64,000 nt of DNA from Allocatelliglobosispora scoriae (GTDB lineage: Bacteria > Actinomycetota > Actinomycetes > Mycobacteriales > Micromonosporaceae): positions 1,688,503 to 1,752,502 of the forward strand of contig NZ_JACHMN010000002.1 in assembly GCF_014204945.1 (NCBI RefSeq), given 5' to 3'. This document shows, piece by piece, positions 54,427 through 63,884 of the stretch. Within the stretch, counting starts at the first letter, position 1. The number at the start of each line of letters is the position of its first letter. The translations under genes were made by a program, and so were the position numbers. The notes beneath the pieces were generated by a model, which was not told where the DNA came from, did no database searches, and saw only the letters and a program-made list of their open reading frames with translations.

Positions 54427-55796
54427 GCCTCACCCGTTGGCGCGGCACCCGACAGCGCCGCCACGGCGGCGGCGAACGCCTTGCCGCGGTGCGCGTAGCT
54501 CTGGTACATGTCCAGGCTCGCCGCGGCCGGTGCCAGCAGCACGGTGTCGCCCGGTCCGGCCAGTGCCGACGCCGCCTTCACGACCTCCCCCATCGCCCCA
54601 TCATCGGTCCTCGCCACGTCGACGACCGGCACCCCGGGGGCGTGTCGGGCAAGCGCCGCGGCCACCTGGGCCCGATCGACGCCGAGCAGGACCGCCCCGG
54701 CGAGCCGGTCCGCGATCGAGATCACCAGCTCACTGATGTCGACGCCCTTGAGCTGACCACCCACGACCCACACCACCCGGGGGTACGCCGTGAGCGAGGC
54801 GAGGGCCGCGTGCGGGTTCGTCGCCTTGCTGTCATCCACATAGGAGACCTCGTCGACCGTGGCGACGAACTCGTTGCGGTGGTGCTCCGGCAGGTAGGCC
54901 TCGAGACCGGCCCGGATCGCCTCGACCGGCACCCCGTGCGCCACCGCCAGCGCCGCCGCGGCGAGGGCGTTGGCGACGTTGTGCGCACCGGCGGGCCTGA
55001 TCACGGCAGCCTCGACGATCCGGGTGCCGTCGGGCGTGACGAGCCAGCCGTCGACGACGCCGAAGGATCCCGAGGCGTCCGCGCCGAGCGTGAAGCCGAC
55101 ATGCCGCCCGGGTGCCTGGGCCAGCTGTGCGCGTACCCACGGATCATCGAGATTGCCCACCGCGACCGGGCCGCGCCAGACGGCGGTCTTGGCCCCGCCG
55201 TATGCGTCGATGTCGCCGTGCCACTCCAGGTGGTCGGGGGCGAGGTTGAGCAGCGCACCGGCCTGCGGCGCGAGCGTGGAGGACCAGTGCAGCTGGAAGC
55301 TGGACAGCTCCACGGCGAGCACGGCGTAGTCGTCGGGGAGGTCGACGAGCGGCTCGCCGATGTTGCCGAGCGCGGCGGTGCGCAGCCCGGCGGCGCGCAG
55401 GATCGAGGCGAGCATCGTGACCGTCGTGGTCTTGCCGTTGGTGCCGGTGACCGCGAGCCAGGGCGGCGAGTCGGGCCCGCGCAGGCGCCAGGCGAGCTCC
55501 GGCTCGCTGTAGACGTCGATGCCGCGCGCGATCGCCTCGACGACGAGCGGGTGGTGCGGCGGGATCCCCGGCGAGACGATCAGGTCGTCGGCCCCGTCGA
55601 GCAGATCGGCCCGGGGTTCCTCGGTGATGACGACGGTAGCGCCCGCGGCGGCGAGCTCAGCGGTCTGCGCGGTGTCGGTCCGATCGACGACGGTGACGAT
55701 CCCCCCGCGCCGCAGGACGGCCGAGGCGCACGCGCCCCCCGCCATCCGCGCTCCGACAACAACAACCCGACGCCCCGAAAAATCGGCCACCGTCAT
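54423..55796 (-). CDS. murD: UDP-N-acetylmuramoyl-L-alanine--D-glutamate ligase
   Basis: MurD adds D-Glu. The 457-residue protein has the N-terminal ADFSGRRVVVVGARMAGGA, the ATP loop LAVTGTNGKTTTVTMLASIL (about 115), and YVDDSKATNPHAALASL. The C-terminal VLLAPAAASLDMYQSYAHRG is typical. A 23-bp hairpin separates its start from mraY by 97 bp, the only long gap in the mur part of the cluster. Confidence 0.97.
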   Translation of the reverse strand: MTVADFSGRRVVVVGARMAGGACASAVLRRGGIVTVVDRTDTAQTAELAAAGATVVITEEPRADLLDGADDLIVSPGIPPHHPLVVEAIARGIDVYSEPELAWRLRGPDSPPWLAVTGTNGKTTTVTMLASILRAAGLRTAALGNIGEPLVDLPDDYAVLAVELSSFQLHWSSTLAPQAGALLNLAPDHLEWHGDIDAYGGAKTAVWRGPVAVGNLDDPWVRAQLAQAPGRHVGFTLGADASGSFGVVDGWLVTPDGTRIVEAAVIRPAGAHNVANALAAAALAVAHGVPVEAIRAGLEAYLPEHHRNEFVATVDEVSYVDDSKATNPHAALASLTAYPRVVWVVGGQLKGVDISELVISIADRLAGAVLLGVDRAQVAAALARHAPGVPVVDVARTDDGAMGEVVKAASALAGPGDTVLLAPAAASLDMYQSYAHRGKAFAAAVAALSGAAPTGEA

Positions 55797-55815
55797 CGCT
55801 CAACCCCTCGTTAAT

Positions 55816-55887
55816 TCGCGTTGATCAAGGGAAGACTCACCATGTCGGGTGTCCGATTCGCGGCGAGTCTTCCCTTGATCAACGCGA
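55816..55887. repeat. 23-bp perfect hairpin inside the mur operon
   Basis: Positions 55816-55838 pair exactly with 55865-55887, with a 26-nt loop. Each arm has the palindrome TTGATCAA. It lies 7 bp after the mraY stop and 20 bp before the murD start, both reading leftwards. A terminator or processing site here would separate mraY from murD. Confidence 0.85.
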
Positions 55888-55893
55888 TATCAG

Positions 55894-56997
55894 CTATGGC
55901 GAGACCGCTCTGAGGAACTCGCTGTAGAACAAGCCCAGGCCTACCGCCACGCCGATGCCGCCGATGATCCAGAAGCGGATGACGATGTTGACCTCGCTCC
56001 AGCCCGCTAACTCGAAGTGGTGCTGTAGCGGGGACATGCGGAAGACGCGTTTGCCGGTCGTCTTGAAGGAGATGATCTGGATGATCACGCTCATGGTGAT
56101 GATGAAGAAGAGGGCGCCGATGATCGCCAGGAGCATCATCGTGCGGGTCGCCATCGCCAGGCCCGCGATCAGGGCACCCAGGCCCAGCGCGCCGGTGTCG
56201 CCCATGAAGATCCGGGCCGGCGAGGCGTTCCACCAGAGGAAGCCGACGCAGGCGGCGGCCGCCGCGGCGGCGATCATCGAGATCTCCAGCGGGTCCCGGA
56301 CCTCGTAGCAGTAGTTGGCGGTGTAGGCGGGGTCCGCGCACCAGTGCCGGTACTGCCAGAAGCCGAGGAAGCTGTAGCACGCGAGCACCATCACCGAGGT
56401 GCCGGTCGCGAGGCCGTCGAGGCCGTCGGTGAGGTTCACCGCGTTGCTCGCCGCGAGCACCATGAAGATGAAGACGATGACCGCGCCGATCTTGCCGACG
56501 TTGAGCCAGTCGATGTCGCGGATGAAGGAGATCTTCGTCGAGCCGACGGTCGCCTGGTTGGTGCTCGGGTTGTAGAGCGCCACGACCGCGAAGATCGCAC
56601 CGACCAGGAACTGGCCGAAGAGCTTGCCGCGCTTGTTGAGGCCGCCGCTGTTGCGCTTGCGCACCTTGAGGAAGTCGTCGATGAAGCCGACCGCGCCGCA
56701 GAAGACGAAGAGTCCCAGCAGCACCAGCGCCGTGATCGTGGGCTTGACCTGCCCGATCTGCGCGGCGGGCAGCGTGGTGAGGGCGAGGTGGCCCGCGACG
56801 TAGGCGATCACCGTCGAGACGATGAAGACGACGCCGCCCATGGTGGGCGTGCCCTTCTTGCTCAGGTGGCTCTGCGGCCCGTCGGCCCGGATGGGCTGGC
56901 CGCCGGTCTTCAGCTTCGTGAAGACCCGGATCGCGAGCGGCGTGCCGAAGAGCGACACGAGGAACGCCACGATCACCGCGATGAACACAGCCCTCAT
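55894..56997 (-). CDS. mraY: Phospho-MurNAc-pentapeptide transferase
   Basis: MraY makes lipid I from UDP-MurNAc-pentapeptide and undecaprenyl phosphate. The 367-residue protein has about ten membrane helices, the blocks [13 protein letters not shown] and [20 protein letters not shown], and [18 protein letters not shown] with the catalytic Asp. [11 protein letters not shown] and [20 protein letters not shown] are also typical. ATG 56997 overlaps the murF stop by 4 nt. Confidence 0.97.
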   Translation of the reverse strand: MRAVFIAVIVAFLVSLFGTPLAIRVFTKLKTGGQPIRADGPQSHLSKKGTPTMGGVVFIVSTVIAYVAGHLALTTLPAAQIGQVKPTITALVLLGLFVFCGAVGFIDDFLKVRKRNSGGLNKRGKLFGQFLVGAIFAVVALYNPSTNQATVGSTKISFIRDIDWLNVGKIGAVIVFIFMVLAASNAVNLTDGLDGLATGTSVMVLACYSFLGFWQYRHWCADPAYTANYCYEVRDPLEISMIAAAAAAACVGFLWWNASPARIFMGDTGALGLGALIAGLAMATRTMMLLAIIGALFFIITMSVIIQIISFKTTGKRVFRMSPLQHHFELAGWSEVNIVIRFWIIGGIGVAVGLGLFYSEFLRAVSP

Positions 56998-58367
56998 GAC
57001 ACAGGCTCCCGGAGGGAGTCGACCACGTCCCAGGTCCGGTAGCGCGACCCCTTCACCAGGATCACATCACCCGGACTCAATCGCTGCCGCAGCACCTCGA
57101 TCGCGGCGTCCTGATCGTCGACCAGCACAGCCTCTCCTCCCCACTGCAATTGCGCTACCGCTCCGTCATGGATCGCCGCAGCGGGCGAACCCACCACGAT
57201 CAGCAGGTCAACCCCGGTCTCGGCGGCGGTCCGGCCCACTTCTTCGTGTCCGGACCGTTCGAAATCGCCGAGCTCCGCGTGGTATCCCAGCACCGCGATG
57301 GAGCGCCGACCGGTCGCCATCGCCGCGAGCGCGTGGAGCGCGGCAGCGGTGGAGCCCGGATTCGCGTTGTACGAGTCGTCGATCACCGTGACACCGTCGG
57401 CACGGTTGAAGACATCCATCCTTCGGCTGGAGACGAGCCGCGACTCGCCCAGCGCGGTCGCACATTCATCGAGCGGCAGGCCCACCGCGCGGGCGACGGC
57501 GACAGCGGCCAGGCTGTTGCCGACCTGATGCCCGCCGGCCACCGCGAGCCGCACCGGCACGGTCCCATCCAGGGTGTACGCCGCCCGCCCCGCCTCGTCG
57601 AGCGTCACGTCGGTGGCCCGGAGCCCGGCGTCGGCGGAGGTGCCGACGGTGAGCACCCGGGCGCGGGTGCGCGGCGCCATCGCAGCGACGAGCGGGTCGT
57701 CGGCGTTGAGGATCGCGAGCCCGTCCGGCGGCAGCGCCTCGATCAGCTCGCCCTTCGCCAGCGCGATCTTCTCCACCGAGCCGAACTCGCCGATGTGGGC
57801 GGAGCCGACGTTGACGACCACGCCGATCCGGGGCGGCGCGATCTCGCAGAGGTAGCGCAGGTGTCCGACCCCGCGGGCGCCCATCTCCAGCACCAGGAAG
57901 CGGGTCTGCTCGTCGGCGATGAGCACGGTGTGCGGCAGGCCGAGCTCGTTGTTGAAGGACCCGGCGGGCGCCACGGTCGGGCCGACCCGGGCGACGAGCT
58001 GCCCGATCAGGTCCTTCGTCGTGGTCTTGCCCGAGGAGCCGGTGATCCCGATGACGGTCAGCTCGGGCAGCCGGTCGAGCACGGCGCGGGCGAGCAGGCC
58101 GACCGCGGCGAGCACGTCGCCGACGACGATCATCGGCACGCCCTCGACGACCCGGCTGCCGAGCACACCGGCCGCGCCCTGGTCGACGGCCCTGGCGGCG
58201 AAGTCGTGCCCGTCCACCGACGCGCCGTCGAAGGCGAGGAAGAGCCCGCCCGGCCCGACCTTGCGGGAGTCGTACTCCACCGCACCCGTCACCGGGGTCG
58301 ACGGGTCGGCCGCGGACAGGGTGCCGCCGACCACCGCGGCGATCTCGCCGAGCGTCATCGTGATCAT
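56994..58367 (-). CDS. murF: UDP-MurNAc-tripeptide--D-Ala-D-Ala ligase
   Basis: MurF adds the D-Ala-D-Ala dipeptide. The 457-residue protein has the ATP loop [20 protein letters not shown] (about 112) and [40 protein letters not shown] and [20 protein letters not shown] follow. Start 58367 overlaps the murE stop by 4 nt. The length is standard. Confidence 0.97.
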   Translation of the reverse strand: MITMTLGEIAAVVGGTLSAADPSTPVTGAVEYDSRKVGPGGLFLAFDGASVDGHDFAARAVDQGAAGVLGSRVVEGVPMIVVGDVLAAVGLLARAVLDRLPELTVIGITGSSGKTTTKDLIGQLVARVGPTVAPAGSFNNELGLPHTVLIADEQTRFLVLEMGARGVGHLRYLCEIAPPRIGVVVNVGSAHIGEFGSVEKIALAKGELIEALPPDGLAILNADDPLVAAMAPRTRARVLTVGTSADAGLRATDVTLDEAGRAAYTLDGTVPVRLAVAGGHQVGNSLAAVAVARAVGLPLDECATALGESRLVSSRRMDVFNRADGVTVIDDSYNANPGSTAAALHALAAMATGRRSIAVLGYHAELGDFERSGHEEVGRTAAETGVDLLIVVGSPAAAIHDGAVAQLQWGGEAVLVDDQDAAIEVLRQRLSPGDVILVKGSRYRTWDVVDSLREPVS

Positions 58368-59863
58368 CGGGTGCTCCGGGCGGTCAGGGCGTCGGCGAGC
58401 TCGATCCGGTCGTCGAAGGGCAGCACCTGGCCGTGGATCTCCTGGCCGCGCTCGTGCCCCTTGCCGAGGACGGCGATGACGTCACCGGGCTCGGCGCGGC
58501 GGACCGCCTCGTCGAGGGCGCGGCGGCGACCGGCCACCTCGACCACCTCGGTGGCGGAGCCGTGCGTTCCGGCGATCACCTCGGCCCGGATCGCGGCCGG
58601 GTCCTCGGTGCGCGGGTTGTCGTCGGTGACGAGGACCAGGTCGGCGGCGACGGCGGCCGCACCCATCATCGGGCGCTTGCCGCGGTCGCGGTCGCCACCG
58701 GCACCGATCACGCAGATCAACCGACCGTGCCGGTGCTCGGCGAGTTCCCGCAGGGCGCGCAGCGCCGCCACGATCGCGTCCGGCTTGTGGGCGTAGTCCA
58801 CGACACCGAGGATCTCCCCCGGCACGGTGACCCGCTCCAACCGCCCCGGTACGCCGGGGCAGGCGGCGATGCCCCGGGCCGCCGTGGCGGGGTCGACCCC
58901 GACGGCGGCGAGCAGGGCGAGGCCGAGCAGCGCGTTGGCGACGTTGTGCCGTCCGGCGATGGCGACACCCGCGTCGACCACGATCCCGTCCGGTCCCAGG
59001 GCGAGGAAGCTCTGGTCGTACCCCCCGGAGATCTTGTCCGCCCGCCAGGTGGCGGCGGGGTCACCCGCCGCCGAGTAGGTGAGCGTGCCCGGGCGCAGCA
59101 GCGGCTCCAGGGCCGGATCGTCGCGGTTGATGACCTCGGCGGCGGCGCGGCCGTCGAAGAGGGACGCCTTGGCCGCGAAATACTCCTCGGCGTCGGCGTG
59201 GAAGTCCAGGTGGTCCATGCCGAAGTTGGTCCAGCCCACGGCGGCGAAGCGGACCCCGCCGACCCGGCCCAGCGTCAGGGCGTGGCTCGACACCTCCATC
59301 ACCACGGCGGTGACGCCGCGCTCGCGGGCCACCGCGAGCAGCGCGTGCAGGTCGGCCGCCTCGGGCGTGGTGCGGGCACTGTCGATCACCAGATCGCCGA
59401 GACGGGTCTCGACCGTGCCGATCAGCCCGGTCACGTGTCCGGCCGCCCGCAGCCCCGACTCGACCAGATAGGCGGTCGAGGTCTTGCCCGCCGTGCCGGT
59501 GATGCCGATGACCGTCAGCGCGGCCGTCGGCGCCCCGAAGACCAGGTCGGCCACCGCGCCCAGCACCGCCCGGGGATCGGGCACCACGAGCACCGGCAGG
59601 CCGGTGGCCGCCGCCTGCTCGGCGCCTGCGGCATCGGTGAGGACCGCCACCGCGCCCGCGTCGCGCGCCTGGGCGGCGAACTCGGCGCCGTGCCGCCGCG
59701 AGCCGGGCAGGCCTGCGTAAAGGTCACCGGGACGGACCTCAGACCCGGCGTGCGTGACGCCCGTGACCTGCGGGTTGTCGGCTGGAAGCGGTGCACCTGC
59801 GAGCGCCGCGATTTCCCGCAGCGCGACCGGTGGCACGCCGCCAGGCCGTGGAGTTGCTGACAC
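58364..59863 (-). CDS. murE: UDP-MurNAc-L-Ala-D-Glu--meso-DAP ligase
   Basis: MurE adds the third amino acid. The 499-residue protein has the ATP loop VIGITGTAGKTSTAYLVESG. The substrate motif DNPR (VLVTDDNPRTEDPAAIRAEV, about 414-417) is typical of meso-diaminopimelate enzymes, while lysine types lack it. ATP loop Thr is replaced by Ser in GKTST, which is tolerated. GTG 59863 follows TAAGGT (59877-59872) by 8 nt, so an internal promoter is possible. Confidence 0.96.
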   Translation of the reverse strand: MSATPRPGGVPPVALREIAALAGAPLPADNPQVTGVTHAGSEVRPGDLYAGLPGSRRHGAEFAAQARDAGAVAVLTDAAGAEQAAATGLPVLVVPDPRAVLGAVADLVFGAPTAALTVIGITGTAGKTSTAYLVESGLRAAGHVTGLIGTVETRLGDLVIDSARTTPEAADLHALLAVARERGVTAVVMEVSSHALTLGRVGGVRFAAVGWTNFGMDHLDFHADAEEYFAAKASLFDGRAAAEVINRDDPALEPLLRPGTLTYSAAGDPAATWRADKISGGYDQSFLALGPDGIVVDAGVAIAGRHNVANALLGLALLAAVGVDPATAARGIAACPGVPGRLERVTVPGEILGVVDYAHKPDAIVAALRALRELAEHRHGRLICVIGAGGDRDRGKRPMMGAAAVAADLVLVTDDNPRTEDPAAIRAEVIAGTHGSATEVVEVAGRRRALDEAVRRAEPGDVIAVLGKGHERGQEIHGQVLPFDDRIELADALTARSTR

Positions 59864-59941
59864 GCCGTAGGACCTTACCCGTTGCTAGTAGGGAGCCCGC
59901 CGCTAGTGCTGGCCCATCGGTCGATGAGCGAGCCGACCGGG

Positions 59942-62113
59942 CTAGTAGGTGAGCTGGAACGTCGGCGGCTTCGTGCCCGTCGGCGGCACCCGGAAGTGCT
60001 TGAGGCTGAACTCCATCATCGCTTTGAAGGCCGGACCGCAGATCAGGCCGCCACCGCCGCCGGGCGTGTGCGCGAAGACCGCGACGACGTAGCGGGGCGC
60101 GTCGGCCGGTGCCATCCCGATGAAGGAGGCGACCTCGCCGGGCGCGTACTTCCCGTTGACGACGAGCTGCCCCGTGCCGGTCTTGGCGGCCACCCGGTAG
60201 CCGGGGATGGCCCCGCTGCGCCCGGTGGCGTCCTTGACCGTCGTGACCGCCTCCAGCATCGTGCGCAGCTGTGCGGCGTGCTCCTCGCTGATCACCCGGC
60301 GGGTGGTCGGCGGGGCGGCCGGGGTGACGGTGTTGCCCGGGGGCGGGCTGATGAACTCCCGGACCAGGTGCGGCTGCACCCAGACGCCGCCGTTGGCGAT
60401 CGCCGCGTAGACGGCGGCCATCTGGATCGGCGTCGTCGAGACGCCCAGCCCGATCGGGATCGAGCCGTAGGACGTCCCGCTCCAGTTCTCCGGCGGCTGC
60501 ACGAGTCCGGCGGCCTCGCCCGGGACGGAGATCCCGGTCGGGGTCCCCAGGCCGAACCTGCGCTGGTACTCATAGAGCTTCTCGGCACCGAGCTCGTTGG
60601 CGATCTTGATCGTGCCCACGTTCGACGAGTACGCCAGGATCGCCGGCACGCTGATCTTCGTGCCCTCGGCGAACGGGTGCGCGTGGTCCTCGTAGTCCTT
60701 GTCCTTCGGGCCGCCGACGTGGATCGACGGGCCGACGGTGATCGGCGTACCGGGGGTGATGACCCCCTCCTCCAGCGCCGCGGCCATGACGATCGCCTTG
60801 TGCACCGAACCGGGGTCCACGACGATGTTGGTCATGTTGTCGCCCCGGTCGGCCTGCTTGCTGGCGAAGGGGTTGCCCGCGTCGTAGGTCGGCCAGCTCG
60901 CCTGCGCCAGCACCTCGCCGGAGGCGATGTCGAGCACCACGGCGGCACCCATCGTCGCCTTGGCCTGTGCCATCTTGGCGGTGAGGATCCGCTGCACCTC
61001 ATATTGCAGGTCGCGGTCGATCGTCAGCTGCAGCGACGAGCCCGGCTTCGCGGGGGTGTTGCTGTGGAAGCCGCCGGGGATCTCCTCGCCCAGCATCGCG
61101 CCCTGGCCGACCTCGTAGATCCGCTGGCCCTTGACCCCGGCGAGCTTGTCGTCGAAGCGGGCCTCCAGCCCGGCGAGCCCGTTGAGCTCCTCGCCGGTGA
61201 AGCCGATGATGTTGGCGGCCAGGTCGCGGCCGGGCACGTCGCGGCTCTCGCCCCGGGTCACCACGACGCCCCGGATGGCGAGGGAGTTGACGGCGTCGCC
61301 GGTGGCGAGCTTCAGCCCGTGCGCGAGCCACTCGAAGCAGGTCGGACCGCTGCCGTCGGGCTGCTGGTGCGGGCTCAGCAGCGGCAGCAGCACCGAGGCG
61401 GGCCGACCGAGCAGTGGCGCCAGCTGACCGGCGACGGTGGCCGGGTCGAGCTTCGCCTCCTGGATCAGGCACGGGTCGGCGAAGATCGAGCGCGCCTCGA
61501 CGCTGCGGGCGAGCACCGCGCCGTTGCGGTCGAGGATCTGGCCGCGGGGCGCGGGCAGCTCCTCCACGCGGGTGCGGTCCTTGAGCCCCTGGGCCGCGAG
61601 CGCGGGGTCGCCGGTGACCTGAAGCTGCATCAGGCGCAGCCCGACCATGACGAGCATCAGCAGCACCAGCGCCGAGGCGAGGCGGATGCGGCGCCGCGGG
61701 TCGCCCAGCGGCGGCGGGCCGAGGTCGACGATCGGCTCCGGCTCGCGCGGCGGGCGCGGGGCGCGATCGCCCCGCCCCCGTGGTGCCCGCCGATCCCGGT
61801 CGGCACCGGCCCGCCCGCCGGTGACGACCTTCAGCTCGGGACGCGGCTCGCGCGTGGCGGCGTCCCGCTCACGCTGCGGCTCCCGAGTGGTCCTGCCCCG
61901 AGGTGTGTACGCCCGGGCGGCGCCCAATCCACCGCGACGCGGCTGCTCGGGTGCCCTGTCGGTGCTGCCCCGGGACTTGTCGCCGGTGCCTTTGGAATTC
62001 TCGCCGTCGGCCCTCGGGTTCTCGCCGCCGGTCCTCGACGACGACGTGCCGCGACCCGCGCCTGGCCTGCGGGCCTGGCGCGGGTCGTCGGGCTCGTCGG
62101 GTCGGCGCGGCAT
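59942..62113 (-). CDS. ftsI: Penicillin-binding protein FtsI (class B)
   Basis: FtsI is the septal transpeptidase partner of FtsW. The 723-residue protein has a long charged cytoplasmic tail of about 150 residues, one membrane helix near 155-175, a dimerisation domain, and the transpeptidase domain. The active Ser is Ser436 in DPGSVHKAI (S-x-x-K). The SxN motif is AYSSNVGT (about 497) and KTG is AAKTGTGQL (about 642). The N-terminal tail is unusually long and Arg/Gly-rich. ATG 62113 overlaps the upstream stop (TGATG). Confidence 0.95.
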   Translation of the reverse strand: MPRRPDEPDDPRQARRPGAGRGTSSSRTGGENPRADGENSKGTGDKSRGSTDRAPEQPRRGGLGAARAYTPRGRTTREPQRERDAATREPRPELKVVTGGRAGADRDRRAPRGRGDRAPRPPREPEPIVDLGPPPLGDPRRRIRLASALVLLMLVMVGLRLMQLQVTGDPALAAQGLKDRTRVEELPAPRGQILDRNGAVLARSVEARSIFADPCLIQEAKLDPATVAGQLAPLLGRPASVLLPLLSPHQQPDGSGPTCFEWLAHGLKLATGDAVNSLAIRGVVVTRGESRDVPGRDLAANIIGFTGEELNGLAGLEARFDDKLAGVKGQRIYEVGQGAMLGEEIPGGFHSNTPAKPGSSLQLTIDRDLQYEVQRILTAKMAQAKATMGAAVVLDIASGEVLAQASWPTYDAGNPFASKQADRGDNMTNIVVDPGSVHKAIVMAAALEEGVITPGTPITVGPSIHVGGPKDKDYEDHAHPFAEGTKISVPAILAYSSNVGTIKIANELGAEKLYEYQRRFGLGTPTGISVPGEAAGLVQPPENWSGTSYGSIPIGLGVSTTPIQMAAVYAAIANGGVWVQPHLVREFISPPPGNTVTPAAPPTTRRVISEEHAAQLRTMLEAVTTVKDATGRSGAIPGYRVAAKTGTGQLVVNGKYAPGEVASFIGMAPADAPRYVVAVFAHTPGGGGGLICGPAFKAMMEFSLKHFRVPPTGTKPPTFQLTY

Positions 62114-62610
62114 CAGCCGGCGCCTCCGCCCGTCGTCGTCGAATTCGTGTTCGTCTCGCTGGTGATCGCCGTCGACCCCGTGGCCGGCTGCGGCACGCCG
62201 ATGACCCGGCCGTCCGGCAGCCGGATGAAGGCCGGTGCGCCCGCCGGGACGAGGCCCAGCTTGCGCGCGTGCGCCGCCAGGTTGCCCGGCGCCTCGCTGT
62301 CGGCGATCTCCTGCTCGAGCTGCTGCTGGCGCTGATTGAGCTTCTGCTGCTCGGTCTTGAGGTCGCCCACGGTGAAGGCGCTCTCGTTGATCTTCGTGTT
62401 GAGCAGCAGGATGCCGATCGTGCCGCCGACGACGAGGAACACGATGAGCAGCACAAACGGCGCACGGGGTGCCGAGACCGGTGCCGGTGGCGCCAGCTTC
62501 AGCTTCGACCGCCGCTCGGCCGCCTCGTTGAGCTCAGCGCGCCGTGCCCTGGTGGTGTCGTAGTTGTCCTCGTCCCGCGGCGACCGTGCCGCATTACCGC
62601 GCGTGTTCAT
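62113..62610 (-). CDS. FtsL-like cell division protein
   Basis: The 165-residue protein has a polar N-terminus, one membrane helix at about 50-72 (PFVLLIVFLVVGGTIGILLL), then a coiled coil (KTEQQKLNQRQQQLEQEIAD). A Thr/Gly-rich end follows. Position between rsmH and ftsI and this topology fit FtsL/DivIC. These proteins connect FtsQ to FtsI and FtsW. Sequence identity in this family is low, so the name is by context. Confidence 0.82.
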   Translation of the reverse strand: MNTRGNAARSPRDEDNYDTTRARRAELNEAAERRSKLKLAPPAPVSAPRAPFVLLIVFLVVGGTIGILLLNTKINESAFTVGDLKTEQQKLNQRQQQLEQEIADSEAPGNLAAHARKLGLVPAGAPAFIRLPDGRVIGVPQPATGSTAITSETNTNSTTTGGGAG

Positions 62611-62625
62611 CTCTTCCCTCCCCCG

Positions 62626-63672
62626 CTAGCTCTCGTGCCGTGCCTGTCTGGTGCTGGTTGGTCCTGTGCCGGTGGTCCTTTTCCCGGCGCGCCCAGCGGG
62701 GCTGACGCCGGCGCTGTCGATGAGCTCCGCGGCTCGCAACTTCACCGACGCCGCTCGCGGGTTCGCGGCGACCTCGGCCTCGGTCGGCGGCTCGGCGCCC
62801 CTGGTGAGGAGCCGGACCGTGGGGCCCGTCCCGGGCAGCTCGACCGGCAGGTCGATCGGCCCGGTGGAGCGTGCCCGCTCCGTCAACGCCTGCTTGGTGA
62901 TCCGGTCCTCCAGCGAGTGGTAGGACATGACCACGATCCGTCCGCCCGGCGCGAGCGCGTCGAGCGCGGCCGGCAGGGCTGCCTCCAGCACCGCCAGCTC
63001 CCGGTTGACCTCGATCCGCAGCGCCTGGAACGTGCGCTTCGCCGGGTGTCCACCGGTCCGCCGCGTCGCCGCCGGGATCGCGTCCCGGACCAGCTCCGCC
63101 AGGCGGGCCGAGCTGGTGAGGCCGCCCGGCTTCGCCCGTTCCTTAACGATCGCCGAGACGATCCGGGTCGCGAACTTCTCCTCGCCGTAGACCCGCAGGA
63201 CCCGGACCAGCTCGCCGGGCGGGTATTCGTTGACCACCTGCGCGGCGGTCGTCCCCCGGCTCTGATCCATCCGCATGTCCAGCGGCGCGTCCTGCGCGTA
63301 GGCGAAGCCGCGATCCGCCTCGTCGAGCTGCAGCGAGGAGACGCCGAGATCGAAGAGGGCACCGTCGATGCGGTCGATGTCGAGCTTCGCGAGTACGTCG
63401 GGAAGCTCGTCATAGACCGCGTGGACGAGGTGGATGCGGTCGGCGAAGCGGGCCAGCCGGTGGCCCGCGTGCGCGAGCGCCTCGGTGTCCCGGTCCAGTC
63501 CGATGAGGATGGTGTGCGGGTGCCTTTCGAGCACCGCCTCGGCGTGTCCGCCGAGACCAAGCGTCGCATCGACGTGGTACGTGGTCCGATCAGCCCGGTC
63601 GAGCGCGGGTGCGAGCAGGTCGAGACAACGTTCGAGGAGCACCGGCACGTGCGTGCCGCGCGGTTCCTCCAT
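62626..63672 (-). CDS. rsmH: 16S rRNA m4C1402 methyltransferase
   Basis: RsmH methylates N4 of C1402 in 16S rRNA with SAM. The 348-residue protein has [17 protein letters not shown], the SAM site [49 protein letters not shown] and [23 protein letters not shown] 63672 has GAGGGGGG 5 nt upstream. The C-terminal tail is basic. It starts 212 bp after the mraZ stop, a wider gap than usual. Confidence 0.97.
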   Translation of the reverse strand: MEEPRGTHVPVLLERCLDLLAPALDRADRTTYHVDATLGLGGHAEAVLERHPHTILIGLDRDTEALAHAGHRLARFADRIHLVHAVYDELPDVLAKLDIDRIDGALFDLGVSSLQLDEADRGFAYAQDAPLDMRMDQSRGTTAAQVVNEYPPGELVRVLRVYGEEKFATRIVSAIVKERAKPGGLTSSARLAELVRDAIPAATRRTGGHPAKRTFQALRIEVNRELAVLEAALPAALDALAPGGRIVVMSYHSLEDRITKQALTERARSTGPIDLPVELPGTGPTVRLLTRGAEPPTEAEVAANPRAASVKLRAAELIDSAGVSPAGRAGKRTTGTGPTSTRQARHES

Positions 63673-63884
63673 CTCGACCCCCCTCACATTGTTTCGAATG
63701 CCGTACCGCCAGATCCCCATCCGCTCCACCGCCGGAGTCCACCGCGCGGTGGGTCCGAAGCAGAGGCGCCTGGCACCGGGGAAGTGACGCCAGGTGGCCC
63801 CTCAAGCGGCTGGAGATCTCGCGGTACGCCAGTCGTGTCCGGTGCTGCGGCCTTCGCGGGGCCACTCGCCGAACGTCGCGCTTC

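Noticed and set aside
59882-62335. A forward open frame of over 800 codons across ftsI
   Set aside because: High GC gives long open frames opposite real genes; the protein is Arg/Gly/Asp-rich and lacks any family motif, whereas ftsI has all three PBP motifs.
63590-63865. Open frame between mraZ and rsmH
   Set aside because: It overlaps the rsmH start, has no start signal and is Arg-rich with no family.
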